Below, one piece after another: positions 1 to 6,740 of a DNA stretch of 7,531 bases. The DNA is taken from NCBI GenBank assembly GCA_946480555.1, contig CAMLLE010000136.1, forward strand, positions 1 through 7,531, written 5' to 3'. The DNA is from an uncultured Verrucomicrobia subdivision 3 bacterium (lineage in GTDB: Bacteria > Verrucomicrobiota > Verrucomicrobiae > Limisphaerales > CAMLLE01). The notes beneath the pieces were generated by a model. The model was not told the origin of the DNA. It was given only the letters and a program-made list of their open reading frames with translations, and did not search any database. Within the stretch, counting starts at the first letter, position 1. Every line of letters starts with the position of its first letter. The translations under genes and the position numbers were made by a program.

Positions 1-1494
1 CTCGATAACCGATCCTTCGGTGGCGCGCAGGTGTCGCGCACATTCTATGCGCGCGGTCAAACGGGCCAGCAGCTGTTGCTCGGCGCGTATCAGGCGCTCG
101 AACGCCAGATTGGCCTCGGCAACGTGCAGATGTATCCGCGGACGGAAATGCTGGATGTCGTGATCGTGGATGGTCACGCGAAGGGCATTGTCGTTCGCAA
201 CCTTGTCACCGGCGAAATTTCTTCGCACGCAGCGGACGCGGTGGTGCTTGGAACCGGCGGTTACGGAAACGTTTTCTTCCTTTCAACCAACGCGAAAGGC
301 TGCAACGTCACCGCCACCTGGCGCGCTTACAAGAAGGGCGCTTACTTCGCGAACCCCTGTTACACGCAGATTCATCCGACCTGCATCCCTGTCAGCGGCG
401 ATCATCAATCGAAACTGACGTTGATGTCGGAATCGCTCCGCAACGACGGCCGCGTGTGGGTTCCCAAGCGGAAGGAAGATTGCAGCAAACCGCCGGCTTC
501 GATTCCGGAATCGGACCGCGACTATTATCTCGAACGGAAGTATCCGAGCTTCGGCAACCTCGCGCCGCGCGATATTTCCTCGCGTGCGGCGAAGGAAGCT
601 TGTGACGACGGCCGCGGCGTCGGCCCCGGCGGTTTGGGCGTTTACCTCGATTTCTCGGATGCCATCAAGCGCCTCGGCGAAGACAAGATCCGCGAGCGTT
701 ACGGGAATTTGTTCGACATGTACGAGCGCATCACTGGCGAGAACGCCTACAAGGTCCCGATGCGCATCTACCCGGCGGTCCATTACACGATGGGCGGCAC
801 GTGGGTGGATTACAATCTGATGAGCACCATCCCGGGTTTGTTCGTCGTCGGTGAGGCGAACTTCTCCGATCACGGTGCGAACCGCCTCGGCGCCAGCGCG
901 CTGATGCAGGGATTGGCCGACGGCTATTTCGTGCTGCCGTACACGATCGGCAATTACTTCGCTTCGTCGAAGCAGGCCAAGCCGAACGTGAATCATCCCG
1001 AGTTCAAGAAGGTTGAGGAAGACATTCGGAATCTCACGAACAAGCTGCTGGGAATCAAAGGCAAGCGGACCGTGACTTCGTTCCATCGTGAGCTTGGAAA
1101 AATCCTTTGGGAAAAATGCGGCATGGCACGCACCGAAGCGGGCTTGAAAGAAGCGCTGAAGCGCATTCCTGAATTGCGCGAGGAGTTCTGGAAGAACGTG
1201 CGCGTCACGGGCGAGAACGGCAGCTTCAACCAGGATTTGGAATACGCCGGCCGCGTGGCGGACTTCATGGAGTTCGGCGAGCTGCTTTGCTACGACGCGT
1301 TGCATCGCAACGAATCCTGCGGCGGCCATTTCCGTTCCGAATTCCAGACGCCCGATGGTGAAGCGCAGCGTAACGACGACCAGTATTCCTATGTCGCCGC
1401 GTGGCAGTATCAGGGCCTGGACAAAGCACCCATCCTGCACAAGGAACCGCTCGTGTATGAAGAAGTTCACATGAGCACGCGCAGCTACAAGTAA
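1..1494 (+). CDS. sdhA: Succinate dehydrogenase/fumarate reductase flavoprotein subunit, 5'-truncated by the window edge
   Basis: FAD-bearing catalytic subunit of complex II; oxidises succinate to fumarate at the inner face of the cytoplasmic membrane. The frame is open from base 1 (first residues [20 protein letters not shown]), so the GTG at 31 is internal and the true start lies upstream. The 497 residues seen lack roughly 140 N-terminal ones, including the Rossmann nucleotide-binding motif and the flavin-linked histidine. Visible signatures, with bases: TGGYGN at about 256-270; APRD (568-570 encodes the arginine matching the proton-shuttle Arg of the family); AVHYTMGG (substrate-binding His) near 781; [14 protein letters not shown] near 871; and the C-terminal [10 protein letters not shown] block near 1306-1335. 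The [20 protein letters not shown] and ESCGGHFR variants resemble Bacteroidota/Verrucomicrobiota B-type enzymes rather than the E. coli type. In that type the usual order is sdhC-sdhA-sdhB, so sdhC is expected just upstream. Here an ORF6N gene intervenes before sdhB. Identification is firm; SQR versus QFR direction cannot be decided from sequence. Confidence 0.96.
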   Translation, partial: LDNRSFGGAQVSRTFYARGQTGQQLLLGAYQALERQIGLGNVQMYPRTEMLDVVIVDGHAKGIVVRNLVTGEISSHAADAVVLGTGGYGNVFFLSTNAKGCNVTATWRAYKKGAYFANPCYTQIHPTCIPVSGDHQSKLTLMSESLRNDGRVWVPKRKEDCSKPPASIPESDRDYYLERKYPSFGNLAPRDISSRAAKEACDDGRGVGPGGLGVYLDFSDAIKRLGEDKIRERYGNLFDMYERITGENAYKVPMRIYPAVHYTMGGTWVDYNLMSTIPGLFVVGEANFSDHGANRLGASALMQGLADGYFVLPYTIGNYFASSKQAKPNVNHPEFKKVEEDIRNLTNKLLGIKGKRTVTSFHRELGKILWEKCGMARTEAGLKEALKRIPELREEFWKNVRVTGENGSFNQDLEYAGRVADFMEFGELLCYDALHRNESCGGHFRSEFQTPDGEAQRNDDQYSYVAAWQYQGLDKAPILHKEPLVYEEVHMSTRSYK

Positions 1495-1500
1495 ACTTGA

Positions 1501-1517
1501 GGTCACAAATTGTGACC
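1501..1517. repeat. Palindrome copy 1, in the sdhA-ORF6N gap
   Basis: Perfect 17-base palindrome: arms GGTCACAA and TTGTGACC around a single central A. It begins 6 bases after the sdhA stop and ends 9 bases before the ATG of the ORF6N gene. It shares the TCACAA...GTGA core with the copies at 1733-1759 and 1799-1825. The near-absence of a loop and lack of a T tract fit a binding site for a dimeric protein better than a terminator. It could be an operator for the ORF6N gene; this is inference. Confidence 0.8.
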
Positions 1518-1526
1518 ACATCGAGC

Positions 1527-2168
1527 ATGGCCAAAGACGCAAAGAAGATCGCGACACGCGGCGCCGAGAATCTGATTTACCAGATTCGCGGCCAGCGCGT
1601 GATGTTGGACAGCGATCTGGCGGCGCTGTATGGCGTTGAAGTCCGGACCCTGAACCAGGCTGTAAAGCGAAACGCCGAGCGATTCCCTCAGGACTTCATG
1701 TTTCAATTGAACCGTGAAGAAGCCGCCCAGCTTTTAAGATCACAAACTGTGACCTTAAATCCCGAAAATGAGGCGATTCCCTCGAAAAAGAGCCAAAGTT
1801 TAAGATCACAATTTGTGATCTTAAAGCAGGGAGGGCATCGAAAATTTCTTCCCTACGTTTTCAGCGAACAAGGAGTCGCGATGCTCTCCAGCGTTCTCCG
1901 CAGCCCGCGTGCGGTGCAGGTGAACATTGAAATCATGCGCACGTTCGTCCGGCTGCGCCAATGGCTGGCGTCGAATGCCGAACTGGCCAAGCGCCTCGAA
2001 GATTTGGAACAGAAATACGACAAACAGTTCAAAGCCGTTTTTGAAGCCATCCGCGAGCTGATGGCTGAACCCGAATCGGCCAAAAACTCGCCGCCACGCG
2101 AAATCGGCTTTCACACCGCCCGCGCCACGCGAAACAGCAAAACCAAAGCTTTAGCAACATCCCGTTAG
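1527..2168 (+). CDS. ORF6N-domain DNA-binding protein inserted between sdhA and sdhB
   Basis: Predicted 213-residue DNA-binding protein. Residues about 14-70 match the ORF6N domain, known from phage antirepressor-like and regulator proteins: [18 protein letters not shown], then [20 protein letters not shown]. The conserved [15 protein letters not shown] block follows at 112-126, then [12 protein letters not shown] at 133-144. A heptad-rich, probable coiled-coil stretch covers about 150-180 ([20 protein letters not shown]), and the tail is basic. I chose ATG 1527 because the conserved region begins just after it; the frame stays open to a TTG at 1497, which would add RSQIVT-type residues encoded by the leader palindrome. 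The segment 66-100 holds two copies of an RSQxV motif, where relatives as I recall them usually have one. Hand-counted GC over 1741-1860 is about 41 percent, clearly below sdhA. The gene starts 32 bases after the sdhA stop and ends 2 bases before the sdhB ATG, so it is probably cotranscribed with both. Function and target are unknown; a regulator or a remnant of mobile or phage origin are the main options. Confidence 0.88.
   Translation: MAKDAKKIATRGAENLIYQIRGQRVMLDSDLAALYGVEVRTLNQAVKRNAERFPQDFMFQLNREEAAQLLRSQTVTLNPENEAIPSKKSQSLRSQFVILKQGGHRKFLPYVFSEQGVAMLSSVLRSPRAVQVNIEIMRTFVRLRQWLASNAELAKRLEDLEQKYDKQFKAVFEAIRELMAEPESAKNSPPREIGFHTARATRNSKTKALATSR
1733..1759. repeat. Palindrome copy 2, inside the ORF6N coding sequence
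   Basis: Imperfect 27-base palindrome, 11 of 13 arm positions paired, left arm TTTAAGATCACAA. It encodes residues 70-77 (LRSQTVTL) and uses TTA for Leu twice and AGA for Arg, codons that look uncommon in this GC-rich sequence. It differs from copy 3 at only three of 27 positions. Confidence 0.8.
1799..1825. repeat. Palindrome copy 3, perfect, inside the ORF6N coding sequence
   Basis: Perfect 27-base palindrome: 13-base arms TTTAAGATCACAA and TTGTGATCTTAAA around one central T, with a GATC site in each arm. It encodes residues 92-99 (LRSQFVIL). Its centre lies 66 bases (22 codons) after that of copy 2, and copy 2 lies 237 bases after copy 1, so all three are in one reading phase. The RNA could also fold into a strong hairpin within the message. 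Confidence 0.85.
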
Positions 2169-2170
2169 TC

Positions 2171-2917
2171 ATGAATCTCACACTGAAAGTTTGGCGGCAG
2201 AAAAACGGAAACACGACCGGCCGGTTTGAAACCTACCAGGCCAGAAACGTCATCGAAGACATGTCGTTCCTGGAGATGCTCGACGTCGTCAACGAAGACA
2301 TCATCGCCGCTGGCGGCGATCCGATCGCGTTCGACTCCGACTGCCGCGAGGGCATCTGCGGCATGTGCTCGCTCGTGATCAACGGCATCCCCCACGGCGG
2401 CCATCGCGGCACGGCCACGTGCCAGCTGCACATGCGCCATTTCAAAGACGGCGAGACGATCACCATCGAACCATGGCGCGCGGCTGCGTTTCCCGCCATC
2501 AAGGATTTGGCCGTCAACCGCAGCGCTTTCGATCGCATCATCCAGGCGGGCGGATTCATTTCCGTGAACACTGGCGGAACGCCGGATGGCAATGCGATTC
2601 CGGTTCCGAAAGAAGCGTCGGACCTTTCCATGGACGCCGCGGCGTGCATCGGCTGTGGCGCCTGCGTCGCGGCGTGTAAAAACGCCTCCGCGATGCTGTT
2701 CGTCGCCGCGAAGGTTTCGCATCTCAACCTCCTGCCGCAGGGCAAAGCCGAGAAAGACCGTCGCGCAATGAACATGGTGATGCAGATGGACACGGAAGGT
2801 TTCGGCAACTGCACGGTGACCGGTTCCTGCGAAGCAGTTTGCCCGAAGGAAATCAGCCTGAGTTTCATCGCCAAGCTGAACCGCGATTACGGCATCGCCG
2901 CGCTGAAAGGGAAGTAA
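2171..2917 (+). CDS. sdhB: Succinate dehydrogenase/fumarate reductase iron-sulfur subunit
   Basis: Complete 248-residue electron-transfer subunit of complex II, carrying electrons from the SdhA flavin to the membrane quinone site. The N-terminal ferredoxin-like domain has the [2Fe-2S] ligands C58, C63 and C66 (CREGICGMC) and C84. The C-terminal domain has [11 protein letters not shown]: by comparison with E. coli SdhB, C159, C162, C165 and C224 should hold the [4Fe-4S] cluster, and C169, C214 and C220 the [3Fe-4S] cluster. All ligands are present. The length suits the Bacteroidota/Verrucomicrobiota type, which also shows the insert around [13 protein letters not shown] (101-113). The ATG lies 2 bases after the ORF6N stop codon and no clear Shine-Dalgarno sequence is visible, so translation may be coupled to the ORF6N gene. 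It is the last gene of the plus-strand group and converges on the CoA-binding gene. Confidence 0.97.
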   Translation: MNLTLKVWRQKNGNTTGRFETYQARNVIEDMSFLEMLDVVNEDIIAAGGDPIAFDSDCREGICGMCSLVINGIPHGGHRGTATCQLHMRHFKDGETITIEPWRAAAFPAIKDLAVNRSAFDRIIQAGGFISVNTGGTPDGNAIPVPKEASDLSMDAAACIGCGACVAACKNASAMLFVAAKVSHLNLLPQGKAEKDRRAMNMVMQMDTEGFGNCTVTGSCEAVCPKEISLSFIAKLNRDYGIAALKGK

Positions 2918-2931
2918 ACGCGGATTGGAAT

Positions 2932-2954
2932 GGCGGCGGCCATGGACCGCCGCT
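2932..2954. terminator. GC-rich hairpin between convergent genes, possible two-way terminator or REP-like element
   Basis: The arms GCGGCGG (2933-2939) and CCGCCGC (2947-2953) pair perfectly around the 7-base loop CCATGGA, and a G-T pair can extend the stem. It sits in the 49-base gap between the sdhB stop and the stop of the minus-strand CoA-binding gene, where a shared terminator would be expected. There is no T tract on either side, so factor-independent termination is uncertain. A dispersed REP-like repeat is an alternative. Confidence 0.5.
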
Positions 2955-2966
2955 ACAGCAAGCGTC

Positions 2967-3335
2967 TCACAACCGGCTTGGCGAAACGCCCACGCCCACG
3001 ATGCTGCACGCTTGAATGACGTTCAGCCCCAGCCGTTCTGCTTCGGCCAGCACCTCGTCGGATTCCGTTCCCGGATTGAGCCACAGCTCTTCGCAGCCAC
3101 GCGCCGCGATGTCCGGCAACACTCTCAGCAACACCGGCGGCGGAACATAGACGCTGATCATGTGCGGCCGCTCCGGCACGTCGCGCACCGTTTTGAACGT
3201 TTCCAAACCTTCCACTTCCGGTTCATTCGGATTAACTGGATAAACCGTATAGCCTTGTTGCAGGAAAGCGCGCACTGCTTTGTTGCCATATTTGGCGCGA
3301 TTGCTGGACGCGCCGATGATCGCGATCGTTTTCAT
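2967..3335 (-). CDS. CoA-binding Rossmann-fold protein (CoA_binding_2/YccU type)
   Basis: Small 122-residue single-domain protein of the CoA-binding family related to the N-terminal domain of succinyl-CoA synthetase alpha and acyl-CoA synthetases; it probably binds CoA or a similar nucleotide in the cytoplasm. Its reaction, if any, is unknown. The N-terminus MKTIAIIGASSNRAKYGNKA is the classic first strand and glycine-containing loop; then come GYTVYPVNPNEPEVEG, the strand MISVYVPPPVLLRVL, ELWLNPGTES, and a C-terminal strand LNVIQACSIVGVG. The CMVE-like cysteine region is represented by QACSIV. The start at 3335 is chosen because the family begins right before the first strand. An ATG at 3350 and a longer frame to 3431 exist, but the added residues are low in homology-like character, and a GGAG lies too close to the 3350 ATG to decide. 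The gene is not tightly linked to its neighbours: 207 bases separate it from the methyltransferase upstream. Confidence 0.88.
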   Translation of the reverse strand: MKTIAIIGASSNRAKYGNKAVRAFLQQGYTVYPVNPNEPEVEGLETFKTVRDVPERPHMISVYVPPPVLLRVLPDIAARGCEELWLNPGTESDEVLAEAERLGLNVIQACSIVGVGVSPSRL

Positions 3336-3412
3336 GCCGCAATTAAGCATCACTCCGTGCCGATTCAAAGGCCGTTCATTCCCGCCATTCAAACGCGGGA
3401 ACGAAATTCTTG

Positions 3413-3535
3413 GGAACTCAGTTCCAGCCACGGATGGACACCGATGAATGGAAGTCTTTTCGGTTCAGAACCGATTGCCGAACGGTTGCAGATACAAGGC
3501 GGACGCTGTCGAGGACGAGAACCGATCCGAGCGGC
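3413..3535. repeat. Possible degraded dispersed repeat in the gap between two minus-strand genes
   Basis: The 207-base gap 3336-3542 holds no gene. Within it are a 13-base palindrome (GGAACT-C-AGTTCC, 3413-3425) and a CCACGGATGGACACCGATG stretch (3428-3446) made of near-repeated GGATG/CGATG units. A second palindrome, CGGTTC-A-GAACCG, lies at 3461-3473, followed by a GAGGACGAGAACCGA run near 3515-3528. From memory, CACGGATGGACAC-like strings recur between genes in several environmental bacterial genomes, but no second copy is present here. The promoter of the CoA-binding gene must lie in or near this gap; none is recognisable. Confidence 0.35.
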
Positions 3536-3542
3536 GTTTCGT

Positions 3543-4310
3543 CTACTTTCCTTTCGGGCTCTTCTTCACTGCCACAAACGCGTAACGCGCATGCGTCAGG
3601 CCGTTCACCAGCTGGTTCACGTAATAACGAATGCCGCGGCCGAAATTCACGCTCTTTACCTCCAGCGGAAATGCCGCCTGCTTGAAGAACTCCTTGTAGT
3701 CCGCGAGCGTGTAAAACGGATCGTTGATGCCGGCCGCCGCCAGCCGCGCGCGCGCTTTGGACCGTGACTTCAGCTTCACCAAAGGCCAGACCGGCTCGCG
3801 GATCGCCACGAAACGCCCGCCTGGTTTCAAGACCCGCTTCGCCTCGCGCAGCAGCTGCACCATGTTCGTGGCCTGATGCAACGCCGACGAGCAGACGACC
3901 ACATCGAAATAATTCGTCGGGAAATCCAGCTTGTGGAAATCCACCGGCATGCGGGTGATTTTGGCGGTGTTCGCCTGCAATGCCTTGAAAACCTTCGGCG
4001 CCTGCTCCTTGAGCAATCGCGGTGAATAGTCGGTGATGAACACCTCCACAACGTTTGGCAGTTTCGAAAGTTCTGCGCCGAGCCAGGCGGCACCCGCGCC
4101 GATCTCAAGGATGCGTCCCCGGAAATCCATCCCGCACGGGCCGTTCAGGAATGGGATGAACCGTGGCAAATCTTCCCGTACCGTGCGCAGCCAGTCGCCG
4201 GTGAACTCCTCCCGAATGCGTTCTTCGGATTCCCTCCTCGCAACGGCGCCTTCGTGGGTGTAGCGGGAAAGGTAAGCCTCCCTTTCAATGTATTTCGAAT
4301 CTTTCTGCAC
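3543..4310 (-). CDS. Class I SAM-dependent methyltransferase
   Basis: 255-residue soluble methyltransferase of the Methyltransf_11-like group; it transfers a methyl group from S-adenosylmethionine to an unknown acceptor. Motif I is ILEIGAG at 67-73, with an acidic residue D94 in the next strand (FITDYS) expected to bind the SAM ribose. The LDFPTNYFDVVVCSSALHQ stretch (128-146) is the motif II region, and REAKRVLKPGGRFVAIREP (155-173) is the usual motif III segment. Residues 1-60 form a charged, probably helical N-terminal extension, and the end is basic (VKKSPKGK). The start is a GTG at 4310: an in-frame TAA lies about 15 bases upstream and the next Met is residue 61, too late for the fold. 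No clear ribosome-binding site is visible. A 257-base gap with hairpins separates it from opgH upstream, so it is probably transcribed on its own. The substrate cannot be inferred from its neighbours. Confidence 0.87.
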   Translation of the reverse strand: MQKDSKYIEREAYLSRYTHEGAVARRESEERIREEFTGDWLRTVREDLPRFIPFLNGPCGMDFRGRILEIGAGAAWLGAELSKLPNVVEVFITDYSPRLLKEQAPKVFKALQANTAKITRMPVDFHKLDFPTNYFDVVVCSSALHQATNMVQLLREAKRVLKPGGRFVAIREPVWPLVKLKSRSKARARLAAAGINDPFYTLADYKEFFKQAAFPLEVKSVNFGRGIRYYVNQLVNGLTHARYAFVAVKKSPKGK

Positions 4311-4424
4311 TGGATTGCCAGATTAGGAAAGCACCCGGCTGCGAGGCAACAAGAAGGAAGGAATGGCCAGCATTTTCTCCCCTGAACTCAGAATGGAAAC
4401 GTTCAACAACGAACATTCAGGGTA

Positions 4425-4448
4425 GGGTTGCCTGGCCCAAGGCAACCC
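4425..4448. repeat. Hairpin A of a tandem hairpin pair downstream of opgH
   Basis: Perfect 9-base arms GGGTTGCCT (4425-4433) and AGGCAACCC (4440-4448) with a 6-base loop. It lies in the 257-base non-coding stretch 4311-4567, past the opgH stop and before the methyltransferase. No T tract follows in either direction, so it is either a Rho-independent-like stem lacking its tail or a REP-like repeat. Confidence 0.6.
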
Positions 4449-4464
4449 CGCGCTGAAAGCGCGG
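4448..4464. repeat. Hairpin B, abutting hairpin A
   Basis: The 7-base arms CCGCGCT (4448-4454) and AGCGCGG (4458-4464) pair around a GAA loop. It shares base 4448 with the end of hairpin A, giving two stems back to back. The paired-stem layout resembles bacterial REP/BIME-type units or a double terminator. Confidence 0.6.
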
Positions 4465-4537
4465 AACAGGCGCGATCTGGAACTTCTGCGTGCGATTGTT
4501 CAAGCCACGCCTCCTGCGCCGCGCTGGGCGCGAATGC

Positions 4538-4557
4538 GCAGGGCCGGGCATCCCTGC
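4538..4557 (-). terminator. Weak stem-loop just after the opgH stop
   Basis: The 6-base arms GCAGGG (4538-4543) and CCCTGC (4552-4557) flank an 8-base loop. The stem starts about 10 bases after the opgH stop codon on the minus strand. No T run follows, so a terminator role is tentative. Apart from this stem and the hairpin pair at 4425-4464, the gap 4311-4567 shows nothing recognisable. Confidence 0.3.
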
Positions 4558-4567
4558 CATCGGACCT

Positions 4568-6739
4568 TCATCTCACGTAGTAGCGGATCGCACTCTGCCA
4601 CCACGAAGCAAGTGTCTCGGCTGGACGCACCCATGCCTGGCGATGGAGCCACGGCATCACATCGGCATCGGAGAGGATGAGAATTTTCTCCTGTGCCTTG
4701 AGGCTGTCCGGGCCCTTCTTGAGGAGCTGCTCCGCGAGTTCGCGCACGTGCGGTTCGCCCGCGCCAAGTTTCTTCAACGCGGCGCTGTATTCCGGGTTCA
4801 ATCCTTTTTCGCGCAGCAGCGAAACGTGAATGGCGTTTACGTAAGGATCCAGCACAGCTTGCGCGATGCTGGCGTCCGGAAGATGTGGCGCGTTAGCGGC
4901 GCTTTTCTCCAGCAAGGCCATGCGCATCCGCAGCGTGTCGAGCTCCGATGGCGGCGCCGTTTCCTCCGGCGTCAGAAACAATCCCCAGCTGCGCGTCTTG
5001 GAACCGAGGCTCGGCCGGCTGGTAATGACGCTGAGCGGAATGGACAACAGCATTCCCGCCAGCACTGGCAGGAACCACCAGAATGCCGGGGCGTCCAGAT
5101 GCCAGATCCAGAGGCCCCAGGCGATGCCCAGCAGCGTGTGACCCACATGCGCGCGGATTGCCTGCGACCACGCAATGCCATCCGCGCCGCGCTTCTGTGG
5201 CCCCCAATGAACTCCGAGCCCGAGCAAAATCGTGGCAATGAACTTCGAGTGCCACAGCATCTGCAACGGCGCGTGCAGCGAGGAGAAGAGCGTTTCCGCC
5301 ACCGCGCTGGCCGCGGCACAACGCATTCCGCCGAAGGATTGCTTGCGCTGGCGGTCGAACGCGAGGTCGATCAGCGCGAGGATTTTTGGCAGGAACAGCG
5401 CGCCCATGCAGATCGCAAAGATCAGGAAGGCGTGTCCCGTGCCGCTCAGCTTGATGTACGGCGTGAAGGCGTGGACTGTGATGTCGGAAAGATTGGCGCG
5501 CTCCTTGAACCAGAGCGCCCAATTGAACGCGAGGAGAAAGAACAGCCAGAGTGGGCTCGCGAGATATCCAAAAATTCCGAGCAGAAGATGAATCCGGCTC
5601 ACGCCCCGCAGGCCGCGCGCGAAGAGCACCATGGCGTGCTGGAGATTTCCCTGACACCAGCGGCGGTCCCGCTGCGCGTTCTCGATCATGTCCTGCGGCT
5701 GTTCTTCATAGCTGCCTTCCAGGTCATAGGCGAACCACACCTGCCAGTTCTCCTTCAGCATCAGCGCCGCTTCCACGAAGTCGTGGCTGAGGATTTGTCC
5801 GCCGAACGGTTTCCGTCCGGGCAGTTGCGGCAGGTCGCAATACTGCATGAACGGGTCGGTGCGGATGATGGCGTTGTGCCCCCAGTAATTGCCGAAGGCC
5901 TGTGTCCAGTAATTTAGTCCGGCGATGAAGATTGGCGCGTAAAGGCGATTGGCAAATTGCTGCATCCGTCCGAAGAGCGACTCCGCATTCACCAGGGCGG
6001 GCACGGTCTGGATCATGCCCACGTTCGGATGCGTCTCCATCAGCTTCACCAGATCGACAACCGTTTCGCCGCGCATGACGCTGTCCGCGTCGAACACGAT
6101 GAAGTAGCGGTAGCGGCGGCCCCAGGTGCTGAGGAAGTCGCGGATGTTGCCGCTCTTCTTGCCTTCGTTGCTGACGCGGCGGCGATAGTAAATCCGCCCG
6201 AGCGCATCAAGTTCGCGGACCAGTTCGCACCAGCGTTGCTCTTCTTCCACCCACTTCGATGGATCGGTCGAATCGCTGAGGATGAAAAAGTCGAACCGCT
6301 CCAGCTGGCCCGTGCGTTCGAGTGAAAGATACGTGGCGCGCAATCCCTCGAACACGCGCGCTACCTCCTCGTTGTAGATCGGGAAAACGATCGCCGTGCT
6401 GACACCGTCAATTTCGCGGCTCGTGTAATCGCCGAGACGCGTGATGCGATCCGGATCGCCCAGCACGCGCAGGATGAATCCCGCGATTCCGTGCATGCAG
6501 CCAATGGAAACCAGCAGGAACAAGATGATGAACAGGATCAGCAGGATGGTGCTGGTGTTGTTCCATCCGCTGCGCCAGAGCAGATCGGCAAAGAGCATCG
6601 AAACCAGCGCCGTGAGCAGCATGGCGCCGGAATAGAAAATGAAGACGCGCGCGGTGCGTCCCGCCGGTCGGGCGGGATAAATCCTCGGCCCATGGGCGGC
6701 AGCGGACGGTTGCGATGAAGCCGACGCGGGAGGAGACAT
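4568..6739 (-). CDS. opgH: Glucans biosynthesis glucosyltransferase OpgH (MdoH)
   Basis: 723-residue inner-membrane family 2 glycosyltransferase that, in characterised members, uses UDP-glucose to build the linear beta-1,2-glucan backbone of osmoregulated periplasmic glucans and passes it across the membrane. Two membrane segments at about 31-53 and 63-90 precede the cytoplasmic catalytic domain. That domain shows VFPIYNEEVARVFEGL (118-133), ILSDSTDP (153-160), the metal-binding VFDADS (215-220), GNYWGHNAIIR (283-293), LSHDFVEAAL with the candidate catalytic Asp 320, and RDRRWCQGN (357-365). Further membrane segments follow at about 386-411, 435-458, 497-512, 534-550 and 553-575. The segment SVITSRPSLGSKTRSWGLFLTPEE and the LSDADVMPWLHRQAWVRP tail also match the family. 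The start at 6739 is chosen because its ATG comes one base after the stop of the upstream gene (TGA-T-ATG), which suggests translational coupling; the frame is open up to 6805. The protein is shorter at the N-terminus than E. coli OpgH (847 residues). Confidence 0.96.
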   Translation of the reverse strand: MSPPASASSQPSAAAHGPRIYPARPAGRTARVFIFYSGAMLLTALVSMLFADLLWRSGWNNTSTILLILFIILFLLVSIGCMHGIAGFILRVLGDPDRITRLGDYTSREIDGVSTAIVFPIYNEEVARVFEGLRATYLSLERTGQLERFDFFILSDSTDPSKWVEEEQRWCELVRELDALGRIYYRRRVSNEGKKSGNIRDFLSTWGRRYRYFIVFDADSVMRGETVVDLVKLMETHPNVGMIQTVPALVNAESLFGRMQQFANRLYAPIFIAGLNYWTQAFGNYWGHNAIIRTDPFMQYCDLPQLPGRKPFGGQILSHDFVEAALMLKENWQVWFAYDLEGSYEEQPQDMIENAQRDRRWCQGNLQHAMVLFARGLRGVSRIHLLLGIFGYLASPLWLFFLLAFNWALWFKERANLSDITVHAFTPYIKLSGTGHAFLIFAICMGALFLPKILALIDLAFDRQRKQSFGGMRCAAASAVAETLFSSLHAPLQMLWHSKFIATILLGLGVHWGPQKRGADGIAWSQAIRAHVGHTLLGIAWGLWIWHLDAPAFWWFLPVLAGMLLSIPLSVITSRPSLGSKTRSWGLFLTPEETAPPSELDTLRMRMALLEKSAANAPHLPDASIAQAVLDPYVNAIHVSLLREKGLNPEYSAALKKLGAGEPHVRELAEQLLKKGPDSLKAQEKILILSDADVMPWLHRQAWVRPAETLASWWQSAIRYYVR

Positions 6740-6740
6740 A

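Noticed and set aside
1501..1517. Leader palindrome as a CRP/FNR-type site
   Set aside because: The half-sites are in the order TCACA...TGTGA, opposite to the TGTGA-N6-TCACA consensus, and separated by only a few bases, so a CRP site is not supported.
283..1557. Long open frame (424 codons) on the minus strand
   Set aside because: It is antisense to sdhA, has no recognisable motif, and runs into the ORF6N gene start.
1501..1825. The three palindromes as a CRISPR array
   Set aside because: Only three copies, unequal spacing (237 and 66 bases), two lie within a conserved coding sequence, and no cas genes are present.
2165..2722. Minus-strand open frame of 185 codons opposite sdhB
   Set aside because: The sdhB frame has every expected iron-sulfur cysteine; this antisense frame shows no motif.
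3336..3431. Longer start for the CoA-binding protein
   Set aside because: The added 32 residues precede the first strand of a fold that in this family starts at the N-terminus.
2925..3767. Open frame of 280 codons on the plus strand
   Set aside because: It overlaps the CoA-binding gene, an intergenic gap and the methyltransferase end in antisense. Composition is His/Arg-rich with no domain.
4490..5917. Long open frame (475 codons) on the plus strand
   Set aside because: It is antisense to opgH, whose motifs are unmistakable. The translation is rich in Arg, Gln and Glu without recognisable domains, as expected for the shadow of a GC-rich gene.
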